Shown piece by piece: positions 1 through 10,502 of a stretch of 64,000 bases of DNA. The notes under the pieces are model-generated. The model was given only the letters and a program-made list of their open reading frames with translations. It had not been told where the DNA came from and searched no databases. The position numbers and the translations under genes are program-made. Location: assembly GCA_004194705.1 (NCBI GenBank), contig SADC01001177.1:186001-250000 (forward strand). The letters are read 5' to 3'. Numbering within the stretch: position 1 is the first letter of the stretch; each line of letters begins with the position of its first letter. Source of the stretch: Ditylenchus dipsaci (lineage: Eukaryota; Nematoda; Chromadorea; Rhabditida; Anguinidae).

Positions 1-957
1 TTGCCAGATGCTTGTGCTCCTTTTAGTCGTTAGAACTTTCAAGAAAAAATAAAAACTTTGAAGATCAAGTCAATGGAAATATTTAGGGTTGTCGAATCGA
101 GCGCTCGATTTCGAACTTTTCGCTCGAAAGTTCGAAAATTTTCGAATTTCGAGCGCTCGAAAAAAAATTTCGAATTAGGCTTTCGAATTCGAGCGCTCGA
201 AAAAAATTCGAATTATGCTTTCGAATTTCGAGCGCTCGAAAAAAAATTTCGAATTATGCTTTCGAATTTTGAGCGCTGATTTTCGAGATATAGTTCGGAA
301 CTTGCAGCACACAAAAAAGAATGTAATGGTGAATTTTTCTTGTTTTAGAAAAATGCCAAGTGAAGTTTGGAAATCGTTTAAGAAAGTCGGTGGAAAGACT
401 ATTTTCACTTGTGGGGAAGAGCTTAGACTGCCAAAGAGTAGATCAACAACTCATCTTTCGGGTCATCTGAAATCGGCAAGGCCCAAGGAAAAGTTAGCGA
501 ACAAAAAATTGGGACCTTCTGAGGCGAAAAAGCCAGAGCGGTGCTTTTTGCGATCTCAGAGTCTCCGATCTGCGCCGTTTGATCAAGCACAACTATGAAC
601 AAAGAATGGTAGTTTTTTCGGCCGCTTATTCGTTTGGTGTGGTAAAACGGTCGTGTGTGGTCGATTAACCATGGTTTCGATTAATTTATTTCTAAAAAAT
701 CCATTAATGAGGCGGCGAAGCCGCTGAAAATTTTCGATTTCGAATCGAGCGCTCGAAAATTTTCGAATTTCGAATGTCGAATCGAGCGCTCGACTCGAAA
801 ATTTCGAGCGCTCGACAACCCTAGAAATATTGTTTCACTATGTTTCGATGGATTTCAACCAAAACATAGCGAAACACCATTTTCATTGACTTGACCTTCA
901 AAGTTTTCATTTTTTCTTGAAAATTCTAGCAACCAAAATGAGCACAAGCATCTGGCA
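1..957. mobile_element. Foldback element split by a hAT insertion
   Basis: Bases 1-75 and about 885-957 are imperfect reverse complements (TTGCCAGATGCTTGTGCTC at the left, GAGCACAAGCATCTGGCAA at the right). They form the arms of a foldback element whose middle is interrupted by the hAT element at 84-823. It may extend past the left window edge. I see no gene in it. Confidence 0.6.
84..823. mobile_element. Non-autonomous hAT transposon with BED-finger relic
   Basis: The ends are TAGGGTTGTCGA and TCGACAACCCTA, a perfect 12 bp inverted repeat. They are flanked by the perfect 8 bp duplication GAAATATT (76-83 and 824-831), the hallmark of hAT elements. Both subterminal regions reiterate the palindrome TTCGAGCGCTCGAA. 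On the + strand, from about 350, a short reading frame has VWKSFKKV, then a Cys, then TTHLSGHLK, which looks like a decayed BED zinc finger as found at the N terminus of hAT transposases. No catalytic domain remains. Confidence 0.88.
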
Positions 958-1941
958 ATCATTTTGGGTAGGAAACTTTTTAGAAAAATAAATAAAATAT
1001 TCCAAAGCAATTTCTGATTGTTTCGGTAAACGTGTTTCGGTGGAGTATGCAGAAGCCTATAGAAGACCACCCTTTAGGACCAATGCAATTGTGATAAACT
1101 ATTTTTAACTGTATTTATAACACTGAGTTAAAGATATTTGAAATACAGGGTGTTTAAGAAAAACTGCACCATTTTTGGAAAATTTTGTCAAGGGCTATTG
1201 CGGACCAATGAAATGCCCCGAAAAATTCTGAAATAAGCTAACAATTTAAACATTCAAACTTTAAAGCAGTTAGTTAGAACGAGAATATATTGCCTGACCA
1301 TTTGTTAAATAAAGTTTATTGAAACAGATGAAAAAAGATATTGCTAATTTCTATTGGACACCCTGCACAAATAGATTTCTTCAAACTTTGCCTTGGCTCA
1401 AATGAAACGACATTTTTAGCTATAATTTTCTTCTTCTGTTCAGTAACTTTCATTGGACCTTAATTTTCACCTTACGATATAATATTGAAAACGCTATTAA
1501 ATGAAAAACAATTTTTCTACTATTTACTCAGAGTTAATTTAGAATCAAAATTAATTTTTAGATATTTTTATTTTTCGAAGGCACCTAAATGGCCTTCAAA
1601 TGATGCCCAAAAAACGGCCTGTCAGTCGAAAATAATTTATGAACGTTCCCATACATAAAATTTATTGTTTATTTGAGACAAAAATCTGTTCTATAAGATA
1701 TTCATTTTTGTGCCCTGGATGCATGAAAAAAGCATGCATGCCAGAGTTAACGGCATTGCTATATGCAGTAGGCTCTAGCCAACGAAACTGTGTTCAAATC
1801 ACATCTTTTAGGGTTTCTAGGTAACTTTTAGGACGAAGAATGCTATGACAATCCTAAAATCATGCTTTCATCGAAAGCTCGAAAAAGTGGTCAAAACACC
1901 ATTTTGGGACATGACCATATAAGGATCCATTTTTCATTTAG
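958..1941. other. No gene recognised
   Basis: AT-rich sequence. The terminal motifs CAGGGTGT near 1146 and ACACCCTG near 1358-1365 may bound a small decayed mariner-like element. About 1700-1800 resembles the interior of the repeats near 16.7, 21.0 and 48.7 kb (GCATGCATGCCAGAGTT and following). I see no convincing exon. Confidence 0.4.
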
Positions 1942-2254
1942 ACCGTTCAGATTTGGTGAGAACAGCAATGCCAGATGCAATAGTGCAGCTTTACAACGCA
2001 TTATTGTAGAGGTATCCAAAATAGTACATTGTGATACAATTAATATGATATGTTAATTTTTAGTCAATATCCGAAGAAATCGACACATCCAAAAGAATCA
2101 TCCAACAAAAAGCTCAAGAAACTTACGATTCCAAAAGCTTCAATGTGGTCTGTGGAAAAGGGAATTTTCTTTTGTGGTTCACACTGAACTGTTTTGCCAA
2201 GAAAGCTTGCAGAGAGGTGCTGAACGAATAACCTGCTATGTATTTTCTGTTTGA
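1942..2254 (+). CDS. LC8-like dynein light chain, partial and frameshifted
   Basis: Two exon-like blocks, 1942-2011 and 2064-2254, are separated by a 52 nt intron (GTATCC...TTTTTAG). With one frame change in each block they read VRTAMPDAIVQLYNAL, then SEEIDTSKRIIQQKAQETYD, then FNVVCGKGNF and SFVVHTE, ending at TGA 2252-2254. The spacing from MPD to the GKGNF motif (50 residues) matches that from MSEEM to the VGRNFGSYVTH region of LC8-type light chains, which are dimeric adaptors of dynein. The first exon (start codon) was not found, and the C-terminal strand diverges from LC8. The frame breaks could be lost T residues in the consensus or real decay. The assignment rests on pattern only. Confidence 0.45.
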
Positions 2255-3711
2255 ATATTTTAGAACAAGACTCGTAAAATTTGTAAAATAAATTTATGAA
2301 CATTACTTGAAATAATAAGAATTTAATAAAAATAAATAATAAAAAAAATAGCTTGAATCATTTTATTATACAAACACAAAATCCATACAAATTTAAAATT
2401 TGACCTTTTATTGTCCAATTCTCTGTACTATCTGAAAAAAAAGTATGAGCAGTGTTTCAAGTAAAATGATCTATTTATTTTTTAAGACATATAAAAATGA
2501 CTACAAGTAATTTACCCCGTGAAATAAATCATTGACTAAGTAAAATCTTAAAAGTTAGTGGTTTTAAAGGGCATGCCACGCTAATAAGGGTGGTGCCCGC
2601 CAATTCAAATTTTGACGCTACTTGCATATACGCAGAGGATTGACAGAAGATTTGTGACGGGGATAAGCTTTGTAACTATTTGGGGAAATAAATACAAATT
2701 TTTGCATTTGAAAAATAGTTACAGCCTGTAACTATTTTGACCTTTGTAACTATTCGTGTAACTATTTCTCGCCACGAAAGTAATCATTTTAAAAAATAGT
2801 GACAGCGTGTAACTATTTTTTTTCTTTGCTGTAGTTTCTCGGCACTAAATCAGCAATTAAAAAAAGTTAATTCAATTTGGGGGCAGGCTTGGGTTCAGGG
2901 GTAGGTAAAAATCAGATGGCTTAGGACCCACTCCAGAATGGCCGAAAGCCGAAAATAATTGTTTTTTGGGGGCTTTACTAAAGGGGTGAACTTTTTGCGA
3001 AAAATCGATTTAGTAACACAAACCCCCATTTTTTATTGCAGAAATCGTGTCTACGGTACGATTTACCCTTACAAAGTGCCGTTAGATTAGCTATAGATGT
3101 CAAAACCTGTTGAAAAAATGATTACAGAGAAATCATCCCAAATACTATATTTAGATCGGCTCCTTTTGGTCCAATCCCACCCCAATACAGGCCTAAATTC
3201 CTTTAAAATTGGTCAACAAGGGTACTTTTAGGTGGACCAAAAATTCAATTTTCTATTGACCACAACCTAAAAATAATGTTTTTTTTTGAGCTCTGAGGTG
3301 ATTTCAGGTCGATATTTTGGATGCATTTTGCTTTGTATGTTCCTTACAAGGAACATATTTTGGTGTCTCCGCGTTACGTCGAAACGAAATACTACATTCA
3401 ATATAACATTTTAAAAAATTGAAAAACAGTCAAGTCCCTCTACAACGACACCTTCTCGAGTTCGACCCCGGGCTTGCCTTGATTTTTAGAGTCTTCTGCC
3501 AGTTGTCTTTAGTTGCTCTAATTTGAAAAATCGTAAAGGTTTTTCTTTTGCGAGTTATTTTTTGAAAATGACCATGGCTTTAGCAATAAGACCCGCGATT
3601 CTTCGATACAACGACAATTTTTGAAAAGAGTGTGTCATTATTTAAAGACTCGACTGTTTTGTCGATTGTATTTACTATGGAGTTGATTTCAGTGAGCTTA
3701 AAGTTGTGATT
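2255..3711. other. Intergenic, no gene recognised
   Basis: AT-rich spacer between convergent genes. It contains a degenerate reiteration of GTAACTATTT at about 2670-2815. A TCGAGTTCGACCCCGGG stretch near 3455 resembles a pol III B box but lacks a matching tRNA fold. About 3170-3330 resembles the interior of the repeat at 48.8-49.0 kb. Confidence 0.4.
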
Positions 3712-5204
3712 CTAACTATATCTAACTGTGATTTTTACACGCTTTAATACATTAGCGTTTGACTTAAAGCCTGAAAGTTTTAAGTAAAAATGAGCTAATC
3801 TTGCAGTAAAAAATATACAACAATGAAAAAACTGACCCAGTCCTGTTGACAAAGTGGACACCTATTGTTTTGCTTGACCCATAAAGCCATACAGCAATTA
3901 CTAAATATGGTGGGCTGTAGTAATAAAACTTTTGTTTATCAGAGCACACTCACTGAAAGGCATGTGTACCTGCGAAAGAAATCCGATAAATATTTTTGTG
4001 GTAAAGTTATTTTATAAACTTACACTCTCCCATACAACCACACATTCCTCAGTCTTGGAATCGGTTTGGCATCTGAGACATGGCTCAGCTAGATGTACTC
4101 TACAGATTGCACACTAAATTGGGACAAACTAGCGAGATTTTATAAATCAGGAGCTTGATGAACAAACACCGGTGTTTGCACTCACAGTTGAGTGAGAATT
4201 TGAAAAATACACCATAACTTTTTTTAATAAATAAATTTCAGCTTTTGATATTTATGATCTTTATCTAATTTTTATTTTTGAGTCTGTAATGTGCAGCCAG
4301 ATTTTCATTTTTATCTGAAAAATTTGAGATTTTGACCACTCTCACTCAAAACTACCTCAGTGAGCTCACTGGGAACTTTTGAGTGAGAGTGGTCAAAATC
4401 TCAAATTTTCAGATAAAAATGAAAATCTGGCTGCACATTACAGACTCAAAAATAAAAATTAGATAAAGATCATAAATATCAAAAGCTGAAATTTATTTAT
4501 TAAAAAAAGTTATGGTGTATTTTCAAATTCTCACTCAACTGTGAGTGCAAACACTGACAAACACCCTTCAAGATTAACCCTGCTGTATTCACAAAATTTG
4601 AACTGTATTTTTTATATATTCTGCTTAGTGTGGTGTTGATGAGTGCATAGAGAAAAAAATCAGATATTTTTAATTAAAAGTGCCAAGCAAAAGAGAATTT
4701 TCCAACTTTTGGAGAAGGGCCTGTTTTTCAGGAGCTACATTAGAGTTAATACGTGGATGAGCCAAAGTAATGATGTATTGAAAGAGCACGTTTTAAGAGG
4801 GAATCAATTTTGTTGACCATATATTCTGTGTTAGAAGCCCACTCTCTAATAGCTCCTCTTCCTATATTTTGACTAAAATCTCCGAAATAAAACCATTTTT
4901 TGATTGACAATGTCAAGATTTTGAAGCAGTTGAGAAATAGACGCGCATGGGCTTCTAATAAAGAATATATACCCTATACCACACTTGATATGTGACATAT
5001 CTAACTTAATAATATTTCCTAAGAAAACGCTAAGAAGTGACATCATTACACCTGCATCTGGTCAAACTTGAGGGACTCGTAAGTTATCCAGGCTTCCTGT
5101 AAATGCCTTTAATCTACTCACTGTATCAGTCTCGACATCCCAGACCAAGTCGCAATTGCATTCCATTTCTTCAACACAAACGGCTTCTCTTCGCTTGTGT
5201 CCAT
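3712..5204 (-). CDS. RBX2: RING-box protein 2 (cullin-RING ligase RING subunit)
   Basis: RING-H2 subunit of cullin-RING ubiquitin ligases (RBX2/RNF7/SAG type), which binds a cullin and recruits the E2. Exons: 5122-5204, 4024-4113, 3954-3969 (16 nt), 3833-3900 and 3712-3770 (last exon tentative). The protein starts MDTSEEKPFVLKKWNAIATW. The zinc ligands follow in order: CAICR, PCLRCQ, EECVVVW, THAFHNCC, RCPLCQQDWV. The RCPLCQ ending of the RING and the DT before CAIC favour RBX2 over RBX1. An in-frame stop just upstream fixes the ATG. Two single-base gaps are needed: one T in the WSWDV region of exon 1, and one G near 4030. The latter restores WGEC and a perfect GTAAGT donor. With them the product is about 105 residues, close to the family norm. 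Intron 1 carries a hAT MITE. Confidence 0.85.
4170..4556. mobile_element. hAT-like foldback MITE in RBX2 intron 1
   Basis: Near-perfect palindrome with arms of about 185 bp. The ends CGGTGTTTGCACTC and GAGTGCAAACACTG are flanked by the 8 bp duplication ACAAACAC (4162-4169, 4557-4564). It has no coding capacity. The CRGTG terminus and 8 bp duplication fit hAT. Confidence 0.85.
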
Positions 5205-5547
5205 TTAGGCAAGAATTCGCAAAAAAGAAGAACTTATTTCATTAAAAAAAAGTTGAGTACATTGTCGAGAAAAATTTCACGTATTTTGCGTATTTTCAGA
5301 ATTCTTTTTGGCATTGAAATGATATTTGAATGTTTGTTTTTTTCAAAGCCGTTTTTCTTTATCAATTTTTCGGAAATACAACAAAAAGCGGTTTGTATGA
5401 TGAGTGCAAAAGTGGACTGATACAATGCAACCAACAAATCGTTCGATGTTGATTGGTGTAGTAGTAGACCAGTTTATTGATTATGTTTTAGCAAGGGAAT
5501 TGTCTTGTTTGAACTAATTACTTTTCTCTCATCTCTTGATTCCAAAT
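5205..5547. promoter_or_regulatory. Shared divergent promoter region RBX2 / HACD
   Basis: The RBX2 and HACD start codons lie 343 bp apart, head-to-head. Promoters and 5' UTRs of both must sit here or overlap. I recognise no core element such as a clear TATA box. The call is inferred from gene layout. Confidence 0.4.
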
Positions 5548-8500
5548 ATGAAAGGCACTGATATTTACTTGATTTTCTATAATGCTGTACAAGTTCTTGG
5601 GTTTGTAATTTCATTATTGTGAATTTATTTTGCCATTATGATGAATAGTTTATAGGTGGGGCTCGATTCTGGTCAAAACAGTTCTAGGACTTGTTAGCGG
5701 CTCCTCCAACGTTCAATTGTATGAGAATGTTGAATGGGAACTGCAGATTTTCCAGACTGCCGCTATCCTTGAGGTGTGTAAAAAGAATTTTCGTCTTTTA
5801 TAATTTCGAACATTTTAACAGATTGTGCACACAGCAGTTGGATTGGTGAAAAAATCATAATTTTTTAAAATTGCTATTTAAGAAAAGTGAATCCTGTTCA
5901 GGTTCGTTCCCCCCTTGGAACCACTATTACCCAAGTGTTCTCAAGAGTGACTGTTGTATGGCTCATTCTCTTCAAAGTAGTTTCGGTAAAAATTAAATAA
6001 GTTGAAATTACATGATTGAGCCTGAATACCATATTTAGTAAAAGGACACAGGTCGAGGCTAAAGTTAGGGAGGGGGGGAGGATGAAACCACTTTTTAGTG
6101 CATTCTTAATATAAAGCCAAACCAAACTTTGAAGTTTGAAAAATAGAACGACATATCATTCTATAATGGCTTGTTCACGTACTTCGAGGTCAAGTTCAAG
6201 TTCGAGTTCAATTGTGAAGGTTTTCATGCATATAAGTTGGATTCCCTTGCAATAAACCCCTTAAAAACCAACTTTAAGTGGCTTTTGACCGCTCTGGGGT
6301 AAGATTCTGAGTCATCTAACCCTACGTTCACAATGGCTCCGCACCGCTTCCGCATGCGGATGCGGAATTGCGTTCACAATAAAATTTGTTTTTTTTTTGC
6401 GTTCCGCACCGGTTTCCGCATCCGCACCGCATCCGTTTTTTGATGTTCACAATGCATCCGCACATACTGTGTCTCAGTATATAGATGGTAAAACATTCTT
6501 AAATTTTCAATTATAACTATTCTAAAGTCTTAGAAAGCAAGTGTCAGGCGAATAAAGTAAAACAAGAGTATCTCGAGTTAATAATATAGGCGTCAATACC
6601 ACAAATAATTCAAAATTTTTGAAAGCTTCCGGATCGGCCTCCGCACCACATCCGCATCCGCTAAGCCTATTGTGAACACGCTTCCGCAACGCCTTCCGCA
6701 TCCGGATGCGGTTTGCAATGCGTTCCGCTTGCGGACCGCATTGCGGATGCATTGTGAACACCAAAAATGCGGATGCGGTGCGGATGCGGACAAAAAACGG
6801 ATCATTGTGTAGGGGGTATAAGCTACGTACATAAGCAATATCAAGCTCGACCTCAAACTCTAACTCGAAGTACGTGAACAAGCCATTAGAGTTTTCTTAA
6901 ATACGTTCTTAAAGGACCATACTTGTTGATGCAAATGAGAGTTTGACAAATTCAAATGCGCGTGGGACACTTCTCTTTCATCTCTCACTGTACTCTTTTG
7001 AGTCGCTCGAAATAACTCCAAAGAGTAGAGTGCGAAAAGAAAGAAAGGTGTCCCGCGCGCATTTGAATTTTCCAAATTTTCATTTGCGTTTGCACAAGTA
7101 TGGTCCTTTGAAGGACCATACCGTATTTATTTTAATACAGTAGAGGACCAGTCTCTATTAGAACACCAATTTCTAATAGAGCACCACCCCTTAAGGCCAA
7201 AACTAGGGGGTAAACCATCCTCTATTGCATTCTTATTACGAAGTCAAAAAAATTTTTGGAGGTTGAAAAATAGAGCACCATGGTGTTCTATTAGAATAAA
7301 TACGGTACTTGTTGATTTCAATTGCACTGTTTTTGAAACTCACACCTCACACTTTGCCTCACACTAACTTCAGATACCTTTTTCCATGTTTTTGTTTTCG
7401 TATCTCAAATATTTTTACACCGTTTTGTAGCTGAGATTTTTCTCTATCGATTGAGTGGTCAAAATTCCTAGTTAAAAATAATTTTTGAAGAAATCACACC
7501 AAACTCACACTAAAAAAACAAGTGTAAGCCTCACAATTGGTTTTTTTACCTCACACTTGGTGTGATATCCTAAAAAAATATTCTTCACTAGGATGTTTGA
7601 CGACTCAATCGATATAGAAAAATCTCAGCTACAAAACGGTGTAAAAATATTTGAGATACGAAAACAAAAACATGAAAAAAGGTATCTGAAGTTAGTGTGA
7701 GGCAAAATGTGAGGTGTGAGTTTCAAAAACACCGGCGAGGGCCAACCGTTGTCGGATACGGTAAACCATCGATTGGATACAAAAAGTGATTGGATACATC
7801 GATTGGATACGCCATCGATTGGATACATCGATTGGATACGCCATCGATTGGATACATCGATTGGATACGCCATCGATTGGATACATCGATTGGATACGCC
7901 ATCGATTGGATACATCGATTGGATACGCCATCGATTGGATACATCGATTGGATACGCCATCGATTGGATACATCGATTGGATACGCCATCGATTGGATAC
8001 ATCGATTGGATACACTTTACACTTTTTTTCTTTGAACATCGATATTTACTATAAATATAAAATTTAGCAATCTGATAGATGCTAATATAGAACTTGTGCG
8101 CCTAATCGTTAACGAACTCAGCGACTATTTAAGCGAAGAAGAAAATGACGTATAACCATGATAGTTTGAAAGCTTACTGGTGCTGCACCAAGAAAAAGCT
8201 ATGTGGGTCATAAAAGGGTCAGCCATTATCCCGTACCATGTACCCCCAAAGGGTCAGCCATTATCCCGTACCATGTACCCCCAAAGGTCAGCCCTTATCC
8301 CGGACCATGTACCCCAAAGGGGCTTCCTATTGAATTAGGTTGCCTGCCGAAGGCAGGCAGGTAGAAAATCTAGAAAGTCAAAATTTTCGATGGCAAGTGG
8401 TCGGAAACAACGTCTTTATCGGATTCAGCGTGTAAGTAGTCAAAAAGCCACGGGGGGTCAAACAGACCAGGCGGTCAATTGTCGCGGACCCCTCAGTATA

Positions 8501-9600
8501 TGTTTTCGGAGCAGTTCTTGAACCAATGCGTTTTGAGTGAACAAGTTCCATGTTAGCCAAGATTATCTAAAACGCAGAGAATAGAATTGTAAAATGCACC
8601 ATATAATACTGTTATGCTGAAAACAAAGCTCACAAAATGAACAATATAAAATGACAAAAATATTTGTTGCAAGTTAGGTTGTTTTGAGTTAAAAATGGCA
8701 CGAATTTGAAAAAAGTGTATCCAATCGATGTATCCAATTGATGGCGTATCCAATCGATGTATCCAATCGATGTATCCAATCGATGTATCCAATTGATGGC
8801 GTATCCAATCGATGTATCCAATCGACGGTGTATCAATCGATGTATCCAATCACTTTTTGTATCCAATCGATGAGCAGTCGTCGGATACGGCAATGGCCTT
8901 TTCATACGTTCTTAAAAAACCAGCAGCATCGAATATTGGCGACAAGAGAAAGGCTTTTTGGTGTCACACAAAAAAATTGCCTAATTTATCTTATGAAATA
9001 TATTTTCTTGTAAAATTTTTAGTCCAGAGCCAGTATTGGTGTTCCTATGCTTCTTGTTGCTTGGTCTATCACTGAGGTGGTCAGATACTCCTTCTACGCT
9101 CTCAATTTGGTTAAAGCAGTTCCCTATTTGCTCACTTGGATGCGGTTAATTTTTCGCTGTCTTATAAACTATTTTTTACCATAAAAGTAATCTTCAGATA
9201 CACTTTTTCATCGCTCTTTATCCACTAGGTAAATTTTTTTTTTTTTTTCAATTAAATTTTCTTTTTCATTTTTCAGTTAAATTTTTTTTTTAATTTACTA
9301 CATCAGATAAATTGATTTTTGTGCAGGAGCGTCTGGAGAGGTGATTACAATGATAGCTGCATTGCCTGAAATCGGCCAAAAAAAGCACTGGACTTTGGAG
9401 ATGCCAAATGGGCTGAATTTTGCCTTCAGTTTCTATTGCTTTGTCATTTTCTTGTGCTTAGTCTACCTTCCAGGTTTTATTGTTTTCGAAGCTAATTTTT
9501 CTTCTTAATCGTTATTTCAGGCTTCCCACAACTGTATGGATACATGTTTGTACAAAGAAAGAAGGTTTTGAGCACTAACAAGACCAAAAAAGTGGCTTAA
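5548..9600 (+). CDS. HACD: Very-long-chain 3-hydroxyacyl-CoA dehydratase
   Basis: ER membrane enzyme (HACD/PTPLA/Phs1 family) that dehydrates 3-hydroxyacyl-CoA in fatty-acid elongation. Exons: 5548-5600, 5656-5773, 5822-5845, 5902-5985, 9023-9144, 9198-9228, 9327-9473 and 9521-9600, about 219 residues. It begins MKGTDIYLIFYNAVQVLGWG, then ILEIVHTAVGLVRSPL, TQVFSRVTVVWLILF, the catalytic block LLVAWSITEVVRYSFYAL (Tyr and Glu of the family), YPLGASGE, PNGLNFAF and LPGFPQLYGYMFVQRKK. The tail is lysine-rich (NKTKKVA), consistent with ER retention. Exon 6 needs one extra T at 9204-9208 to read YTFFIALYPLG; as written it is frameshifted. The 3,037 nt intron 4 is packed with MITEs, whereas the other introns are 48-98 nt. 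Which vertebrate paralogue (HACD1/2) it matches is not resolved. Confidence 0.92.
6165..6890. mobile_element. Foldback transposon in HACD intron, GCGGATGCGG-rich
   Basis: The outer inverted ends are TAATGGCTTGTTCACGTACT and AGTACGTGAACAAGCCATTA. A second inverted pair inside (about 6325 TACGTTCACAATGG and 6815 CATTGTGTAGG) encloses reiterated GCGGATGCGG-type motifs, suggesting one element nested in another. No clear target duplication was found. Confidence 0.65.
6911..7109. mobile_element. Short foldback MITE
   Basis: The arms AAAGGACCATACTTGT and ACAAGTATGGTCCTTT are inverted. The middle is self-complementary around AAATGCGCGTGGGACAC. Non-coding. Confidence 0.7.
7121..7305. mobile_element. 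pogo/Tc1-like MITE
   Basis: The ends CCGTATTTATTTTAATA and TATTAGAATAAATACGG are flanked by TA on both sides (7119-7120 and 7306-7307). The interior is non-coding. Related ends (CCGTATTTTCTCTATTA) occur at 62858-63023. Confidence 0.75.
7325..7734. mobile_element. Foldback MITE, CACTGTTTTTG ends
   Basis: Palindrome of about 410 bp. The left arm GTTTTTGAAACTCACACCTC is matched by GAGGTGTGAGTTTCAAAAAC on the right, with the centre near 7530. The terminal GTGTTT and the interior CACACTTGG-type motifs resemble the element at 4170-4556, so it is probably the same broad family. No target duplication is visible. Confidence 0.7.
7740..8905. repeat. Inverted pair of ATCGATTGGATAC arrays
   Basis: At 7767-8011 the unit ATCGATTGGATAC, alternating with GCC-containing spacers, repeats about 18 times on the + strand. 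At 8717-8870 the same unit appears inverted (GTATCCAATCGAT). Both arrays end with a variant TTTTTGTATCCAATC or its complement and a nearby TCGTCGGATACGG. The roughly 700 bp between them holds no recognised gene. The arrays translate in every frame without stops, but this is a by-product of the repeat. Confidence 0.85.
8203..8320. repeat. Three tandem 35 bp copies
   Basis: AAAGGGTCAGCCATTATCCC followed by GTACCATGTACCCCC occurs three times in a row, the last copy with substitutions. It lies in the spacer between the two ATCGATTGGATAC arrays. Confidence 0.8.
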
Positions 9601-10502
9601 GAGTGCCTTTTCTGTGATTTTATTTAAAAACATTAAACCATCAAAAATTGTTAGATGATTCTTTTTATTGTTTTCTTCACATATAAATAATGAAACTAAA
9701 AATTTTAACAACATTTTTTAAACAACAAAAAATTACAAATTCAATCAACTGAGGATGCATACGGAAATTGTCTAAAAAGTATGGCTGCAGACGAGACCCT
9801 CTCGTCTCGGAGTCTCGGCTCATATTTCAGTCAAAGTCTCGTCTCGAAATTTTTCAAAGTCTCGGTCTCGTCTCGATAAGTTTTTAAGTTTAACTGTCTC
9901 GCATTCGGTCTTAAAAATTTCGAATCTGCAGCCATACTAAAAAGGCTATCAGGTTGTTATTTTATTTTTCACAACATGAAAAGAAGCATATCAATCAGCA
10001 TTTTCGTCCTTGTTTGAGACGGGTTTTGAGCTTGAGCTACTTCTATCTGTGGGTTTGCTGCGTGTTCTGTGACTCGGAGGCTTGTAAATGGCACGCTCTG
10101 GCTTCTAAATTGATGTTAGTATACACCAGAAAATTTTTCCATTTAGATCCATATTGACAATATTAATTTCACAGTCATTTAAAAATGAATATGATTTTTT
10201 TTTATTTCACGTAAAAAAGAGAAACGGAAAATATATGGGTGTTGGTTTTTACCGGGTCAAATTTTGACCAACACTGTTAGTTCACGATCTTATAAAATCT
10301 AATTTAGTAATTTTCGGATCCAACATATAAAATTCTTTAGAATTTGTGCAAAATCAATCTATCATCCGTAGTTTAGGGTCATTTCGGTCAATAAAATATC
10401 GGTCTTTTGAGCGAGACTATTTTAAAAAATCTCGGTCATGCTGTCAATTAAAATTTGATGCAAAAATCTCGTCCCCAGATCTTGGTGGGAAATTTTAGTC
10501 TC
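9601..10502. other. Intergenic with one small hAT MITE
   Basis: Spacer between the convergent HACD and UPF3 genes. It is AT-rich and contains the MITE at 9780-9936. I see nothing else that I can support. Confidence 0.4.
9780..9936. mobile_element. 157 bp hAT-like MITE, GTCTCGTCTCGG-rich
   Basis: The ends TATGGCTGCAGA and TCTGCAGCCATA are flanked by the 8 bp duplication CTAAAAAG (9772-9779, 9937-9944). The interior is almost entirely reiterated TCTCG/GAGAC motifs. Confidence 0.85.

Noticed and set aside
7625..8067. Long overlapping frames on both strands (repeated IGYIDW / SNRCIQ)
   Set aside because: Produced by the stop-free ATCGATTGGATAC repeat in all frames; the region is intronic.
7767..8870. 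CRISPR-like array of short direct repeats
   Set aside because: The spacers are not unique, the unit is 13 bp and alternates with one fixed GCC variant, the second array is inverted, and the host is an intron-rich animal.
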